This document shows, one piece after another, positions 30,701 to 41,900 of a stretch of 64,000 nucleotides of DNA. Source of the DNA: Thamnaconus septentrionalis (Eukaryota; Chordata; Actinopteri; Tetraodontiformes; Monacanthidae); NCBI GenBank assembly GCA_009823395.1, contig CM020516.1:5295001-5359000 (forward strand). The letters are read 5' to 3'. The notes under the pieces were generated by a model. That model was not told the DNA's origin, did no database searches, and saw only the letters and a program-made list of their open reading frames with translations. How positions within the stretch are numbered: the stretch's first letter is position 1; the number at the start of each line of letters is the position of its first letter. Both the position numbers and the translations under genes were made by a program.

Positions 30701-31080
30701 CGACAAATTAGGTATTGTCTAACAAAGCAGTAATAAAATTAAAATTGGATGAACAAAAGTTCCTGCTTTGGTTCCCCTTTGATGTCTGTTGAAACACTAT
30801 TTTGTAACTAGAGGAACACGATCAATCCGGAGCTGTTTACTGGGCCCCATGGGTTCTGCAGATCTGCTCTTCAGCTTCACTGAACTTTAAACCAGCAGCC
30901 GGAGTCGATACGCACGAGAGGAGCAGGAGTTCATGGAATGAATCCTGCCCATGTTGAAACGCAAATGTGTACAAAGTAAATCTGACGCAACCTGCCAGTG
31001 AACAACCCGAACCCTGATCCTCTGGTGCCCCCCATGGTGGGTTTTGGTACTTCTGCGTTTTGGGGAAGTTTGCGTTTCTG
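26700..31080. other. Gene-free interval
   Basis: No exon is supported. It contains a perfect (CAG)18 tract, purine runs near 27560 and 28520-28550, several poly(T)/poly(A) runs, and otherwise unique AT-moderate sequence with nothing I can assign. Confidence 0.5.
27737..27790. repeat. (CAG)18 trinucleotide repeat
   Basis: Perfect 54-bp CAG tract, with no supported gene around it. Confidence 0.95.
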
Positions 31081-31081
31081 A

Positions 31082-31199
31082 CAGGGGTCACCAACCTTTT
31101 TGAACTCGAGAGCTATTTCATGGGTACTGAGTCATACGAAGGGCAATTAGTTTGCTACACTCATTTGAAATAACACATTTTCTCAGTTAGCCTTTAGTT
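31082..31199 (+). mobile_element. Terminal fragment of a hAT-like DNA transposon
   Basis: Begins with CAGGGGTCACCAACCTTTTT, a terminal inverted repeat typical of hAT elements, followed by sequence of the type seen in dispersed fish hAT copies (GAGAGCTATTTCATGGGTAC). No opposite terminus is visible nearby, so the copy is truncated. Confidence 0.55.
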
Positions 31200-31202
31200 A
31201 TA

Positions 31203-31290
31203 TCCATCCGTCCATTTTCCATACCCGCTTCTTCTCATGTGGTCTTTGGGGGCAACCTGGTGCCCATGCGCACCGTGTTGGATCCAGGAC
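31203..31290 (+). repeat. Dispersed repeat fragment (ATCCATCCGTCCATTTTC type)
   Basis: Starts ATCCATCCGTCCATTTTCCA and continues through CCCGCTTCTTCTC, a familiar end of dispersed teleost repeats. A second, inverted copy lies at 32732-32790. Family not assigned. Confidence 0.55.
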
Positions 31291-31429
31291 ATTATTGGAA
31301 AATACAATGCAATATAATATAACCGATCAATCCATCAAGACAGGATCCAGCGGTTCATCATGGAATAAGGTCATAATTAAAAACCTGACCAATCGGAGAA
31401 ACGACTGACTACTTTAGCGAAACATCAGT

Positions 31430-31740
31430 TGCGTTGCAGTCGCTGCGCTCGACACAAACAGTGTTTGTCCTGGCTAATAAAAACTGGTTCCATCAGATGG
31501 AGGCTGCAACCATTGGCTCACCACATTACGGCCACATCAAATGGCAGAAACATACATGTATTCCATACAGCAGGCTGACGGCTGCCGCTCTCCCCGGAGC
31601 CGCCTCAGTAACGGCCGTGATTTATAGGACGTGAAACACTTAAACGACACAGCGTAATGTTGCTGCTCCGCCCTGCACAACAAATCTACGCCATTTCACT
31701 AGCGATGCCGAAGCCGCCGCTGCCTCCGTGACACAACCCC
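31430..31740. promoter_or_regulatory. Candidate conserved non-coding element D
   Basis: About 300 bp of unique sequence with TATAGGACGTGAAACACTT and CAGCGTAATGTTGC stretches, flanked by repeat debris on one side and poly-C/poly-A sequence on the other. Non-coding by frame inspection. Texture-based inference. Confidence 0.3.
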
Positions 31741-33010
31741 CCACGCCCCAACCCCCACTCTCCTCCACCCCCCTGGTTCTCCGCCATCCGTCTGCCTCTG
31801 TGCCGGAGGTGCCGCTTGCTATTTGGATGATTTAGTCCGAGAGGGAGAAAGGGATTTCATTAGCTGTTTACCTGAGGGCCTCTGGTACCTGTGGTGCTGT
31901 AAGGCAGCTTTATTAAAAAAAAAAAAAAAAAAAGAACACGCACAAAAAAGAAGCGAGCAAACCCTGTATTCGTTTGTGGCAGGCGGAGGAGCGCAGGGGC
32001 TCGGCAGGGGCGGAGCTTCACCTGGTGCGTCTCGCTAAAGGTTCTGCTCCTCTGGGTTTCCGGGCCCCCACCTCAGGGGCCCCGCCATGCTCACAGGGCA
32101 GCCGGCGTGGATGGATTTATATTCCGAGACACGGCGATGATGAGCGAAAAGGATCAGCGGGGTCAGGGAACATTTTCAGACACCATCCCCTGATCCTCCC
32201 CGTTCGCAGGCATCATGTCTGGGAATGAAGGGGATCAGCGGCAGGTTCGGCTCCGCTGCGAGTCGCAGGTTAGATACCTTCTAGAGACTGGAAGGAAAAC
32301 TCTGACACTGCCTTATTAAAAAAAGAAAAGAAAAGAACAAACAAACAACAAAACACAGAAAAAAACATAAAAAAATCAGTGGGGAGAAAAATTCAGGTTG
32401 TGTTGAGGATGTGAACTTTTCATTTCTAGGGTGATAAAAGAGAAGAGAATTTGAAAGACAAAAACTGGAGCGTTGATGACGCAAAAAAAAATAAAAAAAT
32501 CCTGCAAAAGTATCAAAAGGAGTAAAAAGAAGAACTTTTCCCAGTCAGGTTATGTGAGAAAATGAGAGTGAAGCGAAATGAGACCCTGGAGACCCTGAAG
32601 ACCTTCAGTCGATGGGAATGTGAAACTGCTGACGCTGCCAAGACTGCAGGTGGAAAACAGCTTGAGAAATACTTTAACGTGAGGTTATGTCAAACGTGTT
32701 AAAATATATATTAATGAGTGGATTTGAGAGAGCCGTGGCCCTGAGCTCAGGAAGAAGCTGGTATTGAAAATGGACGGATGGATGGATTTCAGAGAGTAAA
32801 GTCAGGTGTCAAATGTGCATTTCCTGCATGCAGACTATTTTTTTCTTCTTCTTCAGCCTGGAGGAAGTTCTGAAACCACACCCCTGTTTTCAGATCCTCG
32901 CTGGAGCTCCTCCGATGAGTGTGACGCTCTATTCTTTTTTAGAAGCCTCCACAACAGCAGCGGTGGAAAAAACAAACAAACACACTGAGCGGAATCAGAA
33001 AGCTTTTTTT
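31740..33010. other. Gene-free interval
   Basis: C-rich run (31735-31785), a 20-A run (31914-31933), A-rich sequence (32310-32370, 32480-32500) and an inverted dispersed-repeat fragment. No exon seen. Confidence 0.5.
32732..32790 (-). repeat. Inverted copy of the ATCCATCCGTCCATTTTC repeat
   Basis: The minus strand matches the fragment at 31203 over the first 40 or so bases (ATCCATCCATCCGTCCATTT then CAATACCAGCTTCTTC) and then diverges. The two copies are 1.5 kb apart and face each other. Confidence 0.5.
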
Positions 33011-33019
33011 CCCTCCCTC

Positions 33020-33260
33020 TCCACCCTGAGCGAAAATTAATCAAACACGGATCGTCGGCGGAGAGATCTCCCCCCTCTGGCAGCGTTTCATAATGAAGCG
33101 GCGCTATTTGTTCGCCTGTCAACCTGCAATAAGTGGCGCGATTAATCAAGCTTATCTTTGTAACGTCAGCTTTAATCAACAGCGCTTTGGCACGTTCGCC
33201 GCCCTTTGACATCATTTGTATGCATGCAGTCGGCTGCCTGCTCCCGGAGACAGCTGTGGA
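33020..33260. promoter_or_regulatory. Candidate conserved non-coding element E
   Basis: 240 bp dense in homeobox-type cores: AAATTAATCAAAC, CGATTAATCAAGC and CTTTAATCAACAGC within one block, plus CTTATCTTTG resembling a GATA/TCF site. No coding frame or repeat. One of the strongest-looking enhancer candidates here, but unaligned. Confidence 0.4.
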
Positions 33261-34059
33261 TATAATGGAGGGCGGGCGCACGCGCACACACGCTCGCGCA
33301 GGACACACACATACACACACCTGCTGCAGATGCAAACACACAAGCGTGCAGTTCACGGGTGCTGGCATATATTTCCTGTGCGCCGACACGCCGTCACGCT
33401 CCCACGTGCACCTCTAAACACCCGCGCAGGACCGACATCAAGCAGGAAGAAACACGCGGCTGCATGTTTTCTAAACTCGTGTGTGCCCACATATTCCGTG
33501 CTGACGCGCGCACCGAATAAAGGTATGAAAGCGGGTAAAAGAAAAGTGGCGATAAAGCGAGCGGAAGGGAGCGGAAGGGAGCAGAGGAGCAGAGGAGCGC
33601 TGGAGGAGTGACGGGGGTTGATGGGAGTCGGAGGAGACAAAGACGTGAAGATGAGCAGGAAGAGCCGTGATGGGTTTTTCTCTTTTGCCTTGTTGCTTTC
33701 AGGAGGAGACAGACTCAGGTTGAGCACTCTTCATTTTCACTTCACCGTCTGTGTAACTCAAAATACTGCGAGTAGAAACATAAACAACAGCAACAACAAC
33801 CAAAAACTACGGAAGCAGAAGAACCCCAGACTGACAGGCACCAGTTTGTGTGTGTGTGTTTTCTGACAAAGCAGATGGAATGTTGCCAAAATTGGGCATT
33901 TGACTGAGACGCTGCTTGGAATGGAAAGGACATCTGAGGGGAGGAAAAGAATGAGGAGTTTTGTGAAAACATCTTTGCAGCAGAAGTGAAGTATGTTATT
34001 AAATCAATGCCGCCTTAACCAGAAAGATCCTCGATAATCAATACCGGAAATATCTGTTT

Positions 34060-34340
34060 GAAAAGTGTTTATTCTGTCTGCCACATTCACACTGGTGGTG
34101 GTAAGCTACATGTGTAGCCACAGCTGGCCTGGGGCAGACTGATGGAAGCGTGGCAGCCAATCTGCGCCAAGCGGCCCCTCCGACCACCACCAGCCAACAT
34201 CCACTCACATTCATCTGAGGCAATGTGGGTTAAGTGTCTTGCCCAAGGACACAACAGCAGACTGGGATGGAGCAGGATTTGAACCACCAACCTTTCAGTC
34301 AGTGGACAACCCGCTCCACCACCTGAGCTACAGTCGGCCA
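34060..34340 (-). mobile_element. tRNA-derived SINE (teleost type)
   Basis: On the minus strand the head reads TAGCTCAGGTGGTGGAG (box A, about 34314-34330) and GGTTCAAATCC (box B, 34275-34285), the RNA polymerase III promoter of a tRNA-derived SINE. A body follows with GGCGCAGATTGGCTGCCACG-like and CAGTCTGCCCCAGGCCAGCT-like segments common to dispersed teleost SINEs (possibly V-SINE type). The tail is degenerate and no clear target-site duplication was found. Confidence 0.75.
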
Positions 34341-35575
34341 TTCTGTTCATCCTAACTCCTCACTGCTGAAGGAGCCGCTCCACATGCTGCTGCTGCTGCA
34401 CCGTCACGGCTTCAACGCCACCATTACGTAACAACTCTTACGGCTCCGCTTGCGTTTGGACGGCAGCCACAACAAGGCTGTGCGACACCGTTGCATCTTG
34501 TCGAACAAATAAACAAGCGAGCTGAGTAAGACGATGCCCCGTCCCCCCCACCACCACAATCAACTCCTCCCGCGCATCGGGCCGAGAGCCAAGTCCTGCA
34601 TCGCGCTTTAAGTAAAGTTCTCCGACTCCTGAAACCATTCCAAGATTTTTCCCTTTGACGGGAAGACGGAAAAGAGAAGAGACAGACGGAGGCGTCTCGG
34701 GAAAAAGCGTCGCTCTTCTCCTCCTCCTCCTCCTGCAAGACTTCCTCGCGGGCGGCGGCGGGGGGAGAGATAACGCTGAGTGACAGCAGGCGGCCCGGTG
34801 GAAAGGTTGCTGTGGAGGCCCGTCACTCTGGGAGAGGCCTCGGAGCTGCAGCAGCCACGATAGGGCAAGAGTCCTGGGAGGCCTCCTCCGTTCCTGTCTG
34901 ATGCTCCCGAAACACACAAAAACACACACACATACATACACACACACACATACACACACACACTCCCGGCCGCTGAGGGAGAGCCAGAGATTACAGGAGG
35001 TGAGTTGGAGTCGCAGCTGGAGCTGAAATGTTTCCCTCTTAGATTCCGACATTTCTTATTTTTTTTTTCACTGCTGGCGTCGCCGCCCTCAACGCCCCCC
35101 TCCCCGCCACCCTGCGGCGACCTTTGCCTCTGACCTTCCGCAAACCTCCCACCTGCTGCTCCTCCTCCTCCTCCTCCTCATGCTCCCTCCATCTCCTTCC
35201 CTTTGGCCTCCCTCACACAGCTGAGGGTCACCTCTCTGGCTCCGCCCCCTCTCCTTCCTCGCCGCTTCCCCCCGCCTGCGGTCCTGCCTCCCGTCTTCCT
35301 CTTCCTCTTCCTCTTCCTTCCTGCGGCTCTCAGCCCAGAGCGGTTAAAAAACTCCTGGCTGTCACTTCACCTCCCTCACCGCCCCCCCACCGTGCCTCAC
35401 CCACCTCCTTCCCCTCGCCCTCCTGTCAATCTACCTTCTTAGGTGACCCACTTAGAGAGAGAGAGAAAGAGAGAGAGACCCTCCCCCCCTCCCCCATCTT
35501 TGATCCGTTCCCTCCCTCCACTCGTTGTGTCGCTTGATTAGCCGCTGTGCCATTTCTGTGCTTTTTGCACACTGG

Positions 35576-35578
<3 letters not shown>

Positions 35579-35658
<80 letters not shown>
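35579..35658. repeat. (AC)40 microsatellite
   Basis: Perfect 80-bp AC tract. Confidence 0.95.
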
Positions 35659-35662
<4 letters not shown>

Positions 35663-35924
35663 CCTGTCGGTGTGCCTGACCTATTTCCACCTTGTTCTCT
35701 CACAACACACTGGTTTACACAGAACAACAGACTGTCTGCAGCGTTTATGGGTCCTTCATTTTTCCGTTCTTTTTTTTTCGTTTTTTAGCAATGTGTGCAA
35801 CTGGCGTTGCGTGTCAACTTTTCTCCTGTCTCACGTCTTGACCACAAGTCAGATTGAACTATTGCACTCACACCAGGAGTCCCTGGGAGCAGCAGCCACT
35901 TATTTCCAACAAAGCTGGAAATTG

Positions 35925-35951
35925 ATCATCATCATCATCATCATCATCAAT

Positions 35952-35985
<34 letters not shown>
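35925..35985. repeat. (ATC)8AA-TT(GAT)11 palindrome
   Basis: Eight ATC units followed by AA, then TT followed by eleven GAT units. The first 26 nt and the next 26 nt are exact reverse complements with no spacer (centre between 35950 and 35951), so either strand can fold into a perfect hairpin. Confidence 0.95.
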
Positions 35986-35986
<1 letters not shown>

Positions 35987-36112
35987 AAATTGCGATGATT
36001 ATATCTGTCTTTAGCTGCGCCTCCTCCCCCCCACAGCCTGACACCTCTGTCAAGTCTGAATCTGTGTGGGAGGTGAATTATCGCAAACAGGTTTCTCTTA
36101 CTTAACAGTTCT

Positions 36113-36131
36113 GCCTGCCCCCTAGTGGCTA
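36113..36131 (-). promoter_or_regulatory. Strong CTCF-like motif
   Basis: The minus strand reads TAGCCACTAGGGGGCAGGC, matching the CTCF core (CCAC-YAG-GGGGC) at every strongly constrained base. It lies between the (GAT) palindrome and a candidate conserved element. Confidence 0.5.
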
Positions 36132-36189
36132 CCCCATGGAAATGAAACTCCACATACATCATCTCTCTCTCTCTCTCAAAAGGGATCCC

Positions 36190-36400
36190 AGGTCCCGGCC
36201 TCCCACGCTGCCATCCCCAATCAGAGATAATCAATTCCGGACAGAGGAGACACCTGCTGCGCTCCGGAGTTATTGCTTTAATAAGGACAAGCTGCTTACC
36301 GACGTGTGTACAAGTCTTTATATGGCTTCAGTAAACACTGCGGCTAATTTTATGGAACTGTTATTAAATGGGAAGCTTGGGCAGGCTGCTGTCACACTGC
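36190..36400. promoter_or_regulatory. Candidate conserved non-coding element F
   Basis: Complex sequence with CAGAGATAATCAATTCC, GTTATTGCTTTAATAAGG and GCGGCTAATTTTATGG, homeobox- and GATA-like, directly beside the CTCF-like motif. Texture-based inference. Confidence 0.35.
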
Positions 36401-38380
36401 TCACATAAAGCCGACTGCTGCAAGTCCGACCGGGGCCGTATAGTGTCCACACCGACACTGAGGTTTTACTTAAACACAACATCACACCTCCAAGAAAAAA
36501 CACATAAAAAAAAACAAACATTCATGGCAGCAGATCATCGCAAGCATCTCAATAGGATCAAAAACAGCAAATTTGGTTTCAACCGTAAAAAGAAAAAAAA
36601 CAAAACGCTCACTCAGGAAACCCTGTTGTGTCGTTTATTGTAACATGACTCCTCTTCAATAGCCGGATCTGACATTTATTTGGGTTTATTTGGTCGTGGA
36701 GGGACAGCCTGAAACTTCACAAAGTCGTTAACCTGCCGCCATTTCTCCTTGACTCATTTTGGCCTTTTTTTTTTTTGCTTTGCTTCGGCGATGTCAGCTG
36801 CCTCTTTTGTGCTGATCCGGGACGACGAGGTGAAAGAGAGAGAGAAAGAGAGGTGGGGGGGAGGGAGAGATGGAGAGCTGATCTTTTTCCCTTCGTCTGG
36901 CCCTTTCTTTGTGCGTCGATGGCAGGAGAGAAAAGGCAAAGATGGAGAGGAGCTGGAGAGGTCATTACCTGCTCTGCAGACTGGAGGGTGATGAAGAGAA
37001 GGCTGTCGGTTGTCCGGTCAGATGGACCTTTTCACTCCACTTATTTATATAACCTGAAGCACATTATAAAAAAAAACCTGACAAAAACAGCACCCTTCGC
37101 TTATTGAGCGGGACAAAGTTAAAAGGGCAGATGGGAGCGATCTCACCCTCTACTGTGTTTTGGAAGCACCCCGCTCCCCCCCCCCCTACACAGTGAATAA
37201 TGGTTGTAAAGAGATTGTTAACACAAAGAAAAAGTCTGCACTCATTAGTCTGTGTTTGAGTTCTAACATTCACTGGCAGTCGAGGCGGAAGGATTTAAAC
37301 TCCGTCTTACTTTGCCACCTTGTTTCCTGCTTTATTTGCACTTTCTTTCTTCCACACCTGCGCCTTTGCAGCTACTGCTGACCACCTGATCAACCTCCGT
37401 AAAAAGACGGTGTAATGGGGTGAAGGTTGAAGGTGGGCGAGGTATCCACGTTTGTGTGCACAGGCCACCGTAGCTCACTGGCAAACTCAGGAGGGGGAGG
37501 GAAAATGAAAGACGCTGCAATCTAAAATATAATCACTTGATGTTGCTGTTTCTTCTTCAAAATCTCCAAATATTACTTGCTTCACCTTTAAATAGTGGTA
37601 GTCCTGCATATTTCAAAGTCGTCTCCCAAGTTATGAGCGCAGCTTTTTGGCGTGAATGTCATGAACGCACCGTTTTGTGTTTGTTCGGCGTGACTGAGAC
37701 CCATTATGCGACACGGTGAAGAAAACGGCTATTTAGCAGCAAGCAGTTCAGGTCATAGTAAGAATATTAATTTCTGGCTGGGTTTGCCGGAGTCGACTCT
37801 GCCCTCTTAAACTTTCCCTCCTCTCGGCGGGATGTTTGTATGCAGCCGCCGTGGTGCCGTCTGGCCCCTTGCTCCGCCTGGCTGCCTCTCGCCTCCTCCT
37901 GGCGACGTCTAAACTATCGGGCACATGCCGGGACATTTCCACGCTCCACCTCCGTCGGCCCCGTTTCCGTCTCCCCCCTCTGTGTTCATGCATAAGAATG
38001 TGCGTTTGTGTGCAGCCGCCCAGACAAAAGCACTTATGGAAATAGCGCTGCTCCCTTGTCTCTCGTTCGGTCGGTGCCTCGGCCGTGCAGGTTGCATTAT
38101 TTTCTCTGGTCGGCGCCCCCATGTGGATCTTCCTAATCTCCGCCTTGCGGCTCTACATTGCACCAACCTTGATCAAGAGTGCTCAAGTGGTACAGCACTG
38201 TATTTAAATCATATGGAAGGATTTTTTTCTTAAGAAAAATAGTATTTTTCAATCATGGCCTTTTGCACATTTCAATGTTGTTTCTAAACATTTCAAATTC
38301 AAATTTCAAATTTTTTTTTTTGCTGTTGTTGTTTGTTTGTTTCACAGTCCGACGAGCGGCTTCAGAAGGACACAAGCCCG
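36400..38380. other. Gene-free interval
   Basis: A-rich runs, purine-rich sequence (36830-36870), a C run near 37180, and a second, weaker CTCF-like motif on the minus strand at 38112-38126 (CCACATGGGGGCGCC). No exon seen. Confidence 0.45.
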
Positions 38381-38384
38381 GCGC

Positions 38385-38590
38385 TCAGCAGCTGTGGAGG
38401 CGTAATTTTCCAGACTCCGGCTAATTGGAGAGCAAATATTGAATTTCCATTCTTCAGGTGGACAGAGGCCCGATTCCCCAAACGAACGCGCAAAGTGTCG
38501 CGCTGGTCCCGCCTCCGCCCGCAGCGTCGCAAGCACAATAAACGCGCTGCAGCGGCAGACAAATACTTGTTGTTCGGTGAACCGACTTGG
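38385..38590. promoter_or_regulatory. Candidate conserved non-coding element G
   Basis: About 200 bp beginning GGAGGCGTAATTTTCC with GGCTAATTGGAG and ACAATAAACGCGC, GC-balanced and non-repetitive, after a T-rich run. No coding support. Confidence 0.3.
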
Positions 38591-38599
38591 TCTCGGTGA

Positions 38600-38736
38600 A
38601 CCAGAGCCGTTCACTCGTCTCTGCTGGACCGAAGAGTTTTTTCTTCTCTTTATTGGCGCATTTTTTTCCCCTGGGGGTTTCTTACCTGTTCTGTTTTATT
38701 TTTTGCCCACTGCAACAGGCTTCGCTAGGCAGGGGA

Positions 38737-38780
<44 letters not shown>

Positions 38781-41040
38781 GCACACACACACATATGCCT
38801 TTAAAGGTTCCCTGTGGCCTCCTCCCTCCTCCATCCTCTCAGGTGTGTTATTTACGAGGCAGGCAGCTGCTCTGTGAATCTCTCTCTCTCGCTCTCTCTC
38901 CCTCCCTCCATATCTCTCTCTCCCTCTCTCTCTCCCTCCCTCTCTCTCCATTTTTGTGTTCAACTCCTTCAGAACTCATTAGACTGTGAAGGGCAATTTA
39001 GCCACCGCTGGAAGAGGGAAAGTGCCTATTTTTTTTCTTCCATTTCCTCCATCCAGCTTTCCAGCTATTACATATGGATGTCTGTTTTCTTTCTTTTTTC
39101 TTTTTAAGAAGCTGTGCTCGGTTTCTTTTGACACTGACAGAAACTGTTGGCTGGAACCAGAACTGATTTGTATGACGAGGCAGCAGCAGCAGCAGCAGCA
39201 GTAGCAGCAGCAGCAGCGAATCGCTGAATATTTTCCAGGCGCCTATTTCACCTTTTTTCTGCGCCTCTTATTGACTTCCAGCTTCTGATATCATTAAGTT
39301 ATTTCCTGTGTCATTTAAATGTAGGGCTTTTCCTAACCTCAACTATTACAAAACAAAAATATAAAAATACTCATCGCCCTTGTTTGCAGGTAAATATTTG
39401 AAAAACGTTTTAGCTTTTGTTTTTTTAATCTACACTGATAGAGGAAAATGTATCTTTAATCTTTAATCCATTTCATGGATCGATTTCTTTATATAGAAAT
39501 CAATGCTCATCATTTAGAAACTGGAAAATGCATCATGAAAACGTCCAAGCCTGATGTATCATAAAATAATCATTTCGTGCGGCCTTTTGAATTGTCAACG
39601 CTCTATTTCAGAAGCATCGCTCGGCCCTTTGAGCGGTTCTATTCCCGGGAGAGGCGGCGGGGGCAGAAAACCCTGGAGAGTTTCTCTGCTCGCCGCTCCT
39701 GACACAAAGCATTCTGGGAGTGCGTCTGACCTCTTCCCGCTGTTTACAGCGCGCCGCGTCTCAGCCGTGGGAGGCGTGTTGCTGGTGCACGGCGGACACG
39801 GTTACAGCGCTGACGGCAGACGAACCTTCGGCACCTGTTCCACGACATCATGTCCACGCTCGCATGCGGTGGCACACAGTAGATCTTCACAGGGAAACAG
39901 GTTTTTCACCTTCGTTTTTGGGATAAATTCTTATTTTTGCACCGTTCAATTTTCAACAACCATCTCAAAGTGGACGCATCACACTTGGATCGCTGACTGT
40001 GAAACACTCTCCTCCACCTCATCTGCCCCCTTTTCCTCCCTCGCTCCCCCTCTGTTCCCCCCTCCCCCGCCCCCTCTGCGATCGTGCTACCTTGTTTGTA
40101 TTTTTTGTTTCCCTCCTGTTATCTTCGGTCAGGCAGGGAAACAGCCATTTGGGGCCCTGCCAACACCAATTTCCACCATGAAAGTCGATCTCACACACAC
40201 ACACCCCCGGCCCCTGCAGCCAGCCACCCTGCCCAGTCTAATACAGCTCTCAGCGCAATATCACATCATCTTCTGCAGATTCCGCCTCGTCTCCTCGCCG
40301 CTGCCGGCTCTCCTCACGTCACCTTCACTTCCTCCGTTCAACCCTTTTTTCTTCCTTCCGCTGCTCCTCCCTCTCCTCCTTCCTTCCCTTCTTCTTACCT
40401 TTCGTTGCTACACCTCCGTCCCCGCCTCCCTCCAGCCCTCCTCTCCTCACATCCATCTCGCTGTCCAGTGGCAATAACGAGAGAGTCGGGACTGCTTTGC
40501 TAACTCGTGTGTGTGTGTGTGTGTTTGTGAAGGCGTGCGTGTACGTGCATGTACGTGTGTGTGTGTGTGACTATAGGGAATTGCAATTCAGATGGGTTCA
40601 TTTGCGTTGGCAAGACTCTGCTCTGGTACTTGTCAATCTGTGTGCGTGTGCATGTGTGTGTGTGTGTTTGGGTGTGCGTGCCGTTACAAACTTCCTGGGT
40701 GATCTCTGATTTGACACACACTTCAGCCTTGCTGCTCTCATCCACTCGATCCCTGTCACCAGTCTCTGGGTCTGCGCTGCTCGTCACCACTTCTGACAGA
40801 CATCCTGCAGCACAGCAGCCACTCTGGGCAGGTGTTGGCGGAATGTATATGCACACCGTGTGTGTGTGTGTGTGCATGTGTATTTGTGCGTGTTGTGTCA
40901 TCAACTATCACATCCTCACTTTACAACACTCCAGTAGAACAACCTCGAAAAAAAAGAGAGAGATGCAGATCCCCAGGAAACAACATATTTAGCCCTCTGT
41001 TAACAGTCTGCTGCTAAAAACACCAGCTTTGTTGCCACCT
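38600..41040. other. Gene-free interval
   Basis: Holds (AGAC)11, CT-rich and CCT-rich runs, a CAG block at 39181-39218, and GT/CA clusters (40508-40570, 40645-40680, 40858-40890). A 307-codon plus-strand frame (39554-40477) runs through Pro/Ser/Leu-rich CCT sequence and resembles no family. Confidence 0.5.
38737..38780. repeat. (AGAC)11 tetranucleotide repeat
   Basis: Perfect 44-bp AGAC tract followed by a short CA run; (CT)n-rich sequence continues at 38880-38950. Confidence 0.95.
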
Positions 41041-41049
41041 GACTGATAA

Positions 41050-41300
41050 CAATGTTAAAGTGGTACGGCACATTTAATTGTTGCACAGCCTACAATACAC
41101 TGCGGCCTCCCTCGTGTCTTTCAAAGACATCAAATTAATTACTAATACCCGTATTCATGGCAGCTTAGTACTCAACATAAAAAAACAATTAACGCTTGGC
41201 CATATATTTGCGTGAGTCCCTGTAATTCAGCCATCAATCTGTCAACAGTATCCATGACAAATGAGTGGCTGCCGTGAAAAGCAGTGGATATGAATCCAGC
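41050..41300. promoter_or_regulatory. Candidate conserved non-coding element H
   Basis: 250 bp of AT-leaning complex sequence with ATCAAATTAATTACTAATAC, CATTTAATTGTTGC and AAACAATTAACGC, a dense cluster of homeodomain cores, in a frame-poor setting. One of the most enhancer-like blocks in the window by eye. Confidence 0.4.
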
Positions 41301-41469
41301 CGAATGCAATTGAAAAAAAGACTATAAAAGATGAACAACAAGAGAGAGAGAAAAAATCCAGATGGGCTGTTCAACTCAAACCACAGAGATTTATCGCAGT
41401 TCTGGTTCTCAAATAGTATTCTTCATTTTGAGTGAGACCATCGTTAATGCATGGAGAACAAAGGGGGCG

Positions 41470-41900
41470 GGAGAACTAATCAGGGAGACGTGCAAAACAG
41501 TTTGCGGTCACATGACTTTGTGAATGCCGACTGAAAAAAAAAGAAAAACAAGCCCAACGCGGTCGACTGTTCCCTCACAGACTGTTTGACCGCGGTGAGT
41601 TTGTCCTGAACGGAGCCGACAGATATGAAGTTTTTTTGCATTTGGCTGCTATAAAGCGACTCTGTTGTTGTGTTGTGTTGAGTTGAGTTGCGCCGGAAGG
41701 TTGCGGTGCTCTTGGCAGCAGCGCGGCAGGAGAGACGACACGTGACTGCGACGGGACTCTGACGGCGAGAGGCAAAGTTCTGTAGGACGACTTGTCGCCA
41801 GGCGGTGGACGACAAGGTGACACTGAGCACGTGCACGACCACCAGCGGCGGCGTCGACACACAGGAGGTCGGTGAGCCGCACGGGTGTCAACGGCAGTTT
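41470..41900 (+). promoter_or_regulatory. Orphan CpG-rich block with a TATA-like box
   Basis: CpG density rises sharply at 41680-41890, just after a plus-strand TATAAAG (about 41650). No exon of a known gene follows. It might be a promoter of an unannotated transcript or an unmethylated enhancer. Confidence 0.25.

Larger units (their letters stand above)
33260..36110. other. Gene-free interval around the SINE
   Basis: Contains CA-rich runs (33280-33340, 34910-34965), (CCT)n-rich sequence near 35160-35320, (AC)40 and a large (ATC)/(GAT) palindrome. Several minus-strand open frames of 120-204 codons overlap CA and CCT repeats and do not resemble proteins. Confidence 0.5.

Noticed and set aside
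34087..34350. 88-codon minus-strand frame as a small protein
   Set aside because: It is a translation of the SINE body.
34438..35052. 204-codon minus-strand open frame
   Set aside because: Spans CA and CCT repeats; composition-driven, no domain.
39554..40477. 307-codon plus-strand open frame
   Set aside because: Passes through CCT/TCC-rich low-complexity sequence; Pro/Ser/Leu-rich product with no family resemblance and no splice context.
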